DNA of 7,378 nucleotides, taken from an uncultured Desulfovibrio sp. (GTDB taxonomy: Bacteria > Desulfobacterota > Desulfovibrionia > Desulfovibrionales > Desulfovibrionaceae). The DNA is taken from assembly GCA_900550745.1 (NCBI GenBank), contig URTO01000093.1, forward strand, positions 1 through 7,378, written 5' to 3'. Shown here one piece after another: positions 5,538 to 7,378 of this stretch. The notes beneath the pieces were generated by a model, which was not told the DNA's origin, ran no database searches, and saw only the letters and a list, made by a program, of their open reading frames with translations. The position numbers were made by a program, and so were the translations under genes. Positions within the stretch are counted from its first letter, which is position 1. Every line of letters begins with the position of its first letter.

Positions 5538-6425
5538 ATGTCCAGAGAACTGAAGGAAAAATCGATCCGGTGGCTGCTGACGGGCGTGGCCTTTGTATCG
5601 CTTCTCTCCCTAGCCTGCATCATGCTCTTTCTGTTTATGGAAGGGCTGCCGCTGTTTGCGGACTATCCCCTGTGGGATTTCCTGACGGGCCACTTGTGGT
5701 ATCCCACGTCCGAGCCGCCGGAATTCGGCATCTTCCCCCTGATTGTGGGTTCGCTGGCGGTAACGGCGTTGGCGTCGTGCATCGCCGTGCCGCTCGGCAT
5801 CATGACGGCGGCTTATCTGGCGGAGATCGCGGACAGCCGGACGCGGCGCATCGTCAAGCCGTTCATCGAACTGCTGGCGGCGCTGCCCTCGGTCGTCATC
5901 GGCTTTTTCGGCATGGTCATCGTCGCCCCGTTCCTGCAGGACTGGTTCGGGGCTGATACCGGCCTCAACCTGCTGAACGCCTCGCTTATGCTGGCGTTCA
6001 TGAGCGTGCCGACCATCTGTTCCGTGGCCGAGGATGCGCTGTTCGCGGTTCCCCGCACGCTGCGCGAGGCGTCGCTGGCCCTTGGCGCAACCCGCTGGGA
6101 AACGCTGATCCGCGTGGTCATCCCCTCCGCGCTGTCCGGCATCGGCACCGCCGTCATGCTCGGCATGTCGCGGGCCATCGGTGAAACCATGGTCGTGCTG
6201 ATGGTTGCCGGGGGCGCGGCCATCATACCGCTCTCGATTTTCGACCCCGTGCGCCCCATGCCCGCTTCCATCGCCGCTGAAATGGCGGAGGCGCCTTTCC
6301 GGGGCGATCACTACTTCGCCTTGTTCGCCACGGGCATCGTGCTGTTCCTGTTTACGCTCCTGTTCAACATGCTGGCGTTCCGCATCGCGGAAAAGCACAA
6401 GCAAACCGGTTCCTCCGGCTTGTAA
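5538..6425 (+). CDS. pstC: PstC, phosphate transporter permease
   Basis: 295-residue inner-membrane permease; with PstA it forms the phosphate channel. About six membrane helices can be read, near 11-35, 65-95, 108-133, 145-165, 197-230 and 258-283. The cytoplasmic coupling loop that contacts PstB is the EAA motif EASLALGATRWETLIRVVIP (177-196). The following GMSRAIGETMVVLMVAGG and the early region GIMTAAYLAEIAD are typical of PstC-type permeases. Start ATG 5538 has GGAG (5529-5532) five bases upstream. It is separated from pstS by a 200-base structured spacer but only 10 bases from pstA, so pstC and pstA are almost certainly co-translated. Assigned PstC rather than PstA by position directly after pstS and by the AIGETMVV segment. 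Confidence 0.94.
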   Translation: MSRELKEKSIRWLLTGVAFVSLLSLACIMLFLFMEGLPLFADYPLWDFLTGHLWYPTSEPPEFGIFPLIVGSLAVTALASCIAVPLGIMTAAYLAEIADSRTRRIVKPFIELLAALPSVVIGFFGMVIVAPFLQDWFGADTGLNLLNASLMLAFMSVPTICSVAEDALFAVPRTLREASLALGATRWETLIRVVIPSALSGIGTAVMLGMSRAIGETMVVLMVAGGAAIIPLSIFDPVRPMPASIAAEMAEAPFRGDHYFALFATGIVLFLFTLLFNMLAFRIAEKHKQTGSSGL

Positions 6426-6435
6426 GGGATATGCC

Positions 6436-7311
6436 ATGACGACGATCACCTTTCACAGCGACAATGCGTCGCGCCAGCGGCGGGAGGCAATGATGTTCGG
6501 CCTGCTGCGCGTTGCGGCGGGCATCAATATTCTGGCCTTGGTCGGCGTGTGCGTGTTCCTGCTCTGGAACGGGAGCCCGGCGATAAGCTGGGAGTTCCTG
6601 ACCGAGCCCCCGCGCCGGATGATGACCGCCGGAGGCGTCTGGCCCTGCATCGTGGGGACGTTCCTGCTGGCTTTCGGGGCCATGCTGATAGCGTTCCCGC
6701 TGGGCGTGGCCTCAGCCGTGTATCTGCATGAATATGGCGGGAAAGGGCGGTATACCCGTTACCTGCGGCTCGGCATCAGCAACCTTGCGGGCGTGCCTTC
6801 CGTGGTGTTCGGGCTGTTCGGGCTGGCGTTCTTCGTGACCTTTCTCGGCATGGGGGTGAGCCTGCTTGCCGGCGTGCTGACGCTGGCGGTGCTGACCCTG
6901 CCGGTCATCATCAACACGACGGAAGAGGCGTTGAGGCAGGTTCCTGACGCTTGGCGCGAGGCATCCCTTGCCCTCGGCGCAACCCAGAGCCAGACCATCG
7001 CCCGCGTGGTCCTGCCTGCCGCCGTCCCCGGCATGTTGACCGGGGCCATTCTCGGCTTGGCCCGCGCTGCCGGTGAAACTGCGGCGATCATGTTCACCGC
7101 CGCCGTATTTTACACGCCGAAGATGCCCGATTCCGTTTTCAGTGCGGTCATGTCCCTCCCGTACCATATGTATGTGCTTGCCACAGCCGGGACGGAAATC
7201 GAGAAAACCCGTCCCCTCCAGTACGGGACTGCGCTGATACTGCTCGTCCTCGTCCTCGGCATGAACCTCATCGCCATCATCATCCGCGACCGCATGCAGC
7301 GGAAGCGGTAG
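6436..7311 (+). CDS. pstA: PstA, phosphate transporter permease
   Basis: 291-residue second permease of the phosphate importer, partner of PstC. About six hydrophobic segments are visible, near 23-45, 68-97, 117-138, 142-160, 196-226 and 262-284. The EAA coupling loop is EASLALGATQSQTIARVVLP (175-194), nearly identical in its first half to that of PstC, as expected of paralogues. The LGLARAAGETAAIMFTAAVF stretch and the late loop SLPYHMYVLAT are typical of PstA. Start ATG 6436 has AAGGG (6424-6428), overlapping the pstC stop, 7 bases upstream. The frame is open back to 6205 inside pstC, but that part is shadow sequence. No pstB follows, although it normally would: 44 bases after the stop a terminator hairpin begins. 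Confidence 0.94.
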   Translation: MTTITFHSDNASRQRREAMMFGLLRVAAGINILALVGVCVFLLWNGSPAISWEFLTEPPRRMMTAGGVWPCIVGTFLLAFGAMLIAFPLGVASAVYLHEYGGKGRYTRYLRLGISNLAGVPSVVFGLFGLAFFVTFLGMGVSLLAGVLTLAVLTLPVIINTTEEALRQVPDAWREASLALGATQSQTIARVVLPAAVPGMLTGAILGLARAAGETAAIMFTAAVFYTPKMPDSVFSAVMSLPYHMYVLATAGTEIEKTRPLQYGTALILLVLVLGMNLIAIIIRDRMQRKR

Positions 7312-7323
7312 GGGTGTGAAGCT

Positions 7324-7340
7324 GCAGCATGAAGCAGCAT
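7324..7340 (+). repeat. Short direct repeat after pstA
   Basis: GCAGCAT occurs twice (7324-7330 and 7334-7340) separated by GAA, between the pstA stop and the terminator. GCTGC (7321-7325) can also pair with GCAGC (7334-7338) as a weak 5-bp hairpin. No function is evident. Confidence 0.35.
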
Positions 7341-7341
7341 T

Positions 7342-7378
7342 GGGGAGGGGGAGGAGAAACTTTCTGAAGAAAGTTTCT
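7342..7378 (+). terminator. G-rich tract and hairpin terminator after pstA
   Basis: A purine tract (GGGGAGGGGGAGG, 7342-7354) leads into a perfect 11-bp inverted repeat, AGAAACTTTCT (7355-7365) and AGAAAGTTTCT (7368-7378), with a 2-base centre. The 3' arm carries the short T stretch. It would end the pstS-pstC-pstA transcript. The window stops at its last base, so any following T run is not visible. Core and flanking tract copy those after phoU. Confidence 0.7.

Noticed and set aside
5610..6449. Minus-strand open frame opposite pstC
   Set aside because: Composed largely of Arg, His, Gln, Gly and Asp as expected for the reverse of a membrane-protein gene; no start signal and no domain.
1..7378. 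Terminal hairpins as inverted repeats of a mobile element carrying the locus
   Set aside because: The two end hairpins are similar, but each lies just past the last gene of its unit and is itself palindromic. There is no transposase, integrase or target duplication, so terminators explain them better.
1..7378. A novel defence, CRISPR or toxin system
   Set aside because: All coding space is accounted for by seven intact Pho/Pst genes; no repeat array, nuclease, toxin-like small gene or unknown protein is present.

Overview
The window holds one complete phosphate-starvation locus: a two-component sensor/regulator pair, a high-affinity phosphate ABC transporter and the PhoU regulator. The seven genes lie in two divergent transcription units around a 217-base control region, and a terminator-like hairpin closes each end. 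The DNA is GC-rich, the signal peptide and transporter are of Gram-negative type, and both units end in a G-rich tract followed by an AAACTTTCT/AGAAAGTTT hairpin. That style is familiar from Desulfovibrio and its relatives, so I suggest a member of the Desulfovibrionaceae. This is an inference from style and composition; nothing in the window proves the taxon.

Leftward unit (minus strand, read from about 4335 down to 1): phoB (4298-3612), phoR (3610-1799), a 197-base gap, pstB (1601-786), a 53-base gap, phoU (732-46), then a hairpin terminator at 1-26. PhoB and PhoR are one base apart and probably translationally coupled. Rightward unit (plus strand, from about 4447 to the end): pstS (4516-5337), a 178-base-plus gap carrying a perfect 14-bp hairpin, pstC (5538-6425), pstA (6436-7311), then a matching hairpin terminator at 7355-7378.

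Between phoB and pstS (4299-4515) I read two sets of 11-bp-spaced GTCA-type repeats facing opposite ways. Each is followed after exactly 10 bases by a plausible -10 element, which is the layout of PhoB-activated promoters. Both arms are therefore probably induced by PhoB~P in a positive loop. PstS captures phosphate in the periplasm, PstC and PstA form the channel, PstB drives it with ATP, and PhoU links transporter state to PhoR, which controls PhoB.

The main oddities are the split of the transporter (the ATPase and PhoU genes travel with phoBR, not with pstSCA), the strong non-U-tract hairpin between pstS and pstC, a terminator-like hairpin facing the wrong way upstream of pstB, and a long PhoR with a sizeable extracytoplasmic domain. 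I found no mobile element, CRISPR array, tRNA or rRNA, and no evidence of a wholly new system; all the coding content belongs to known families.
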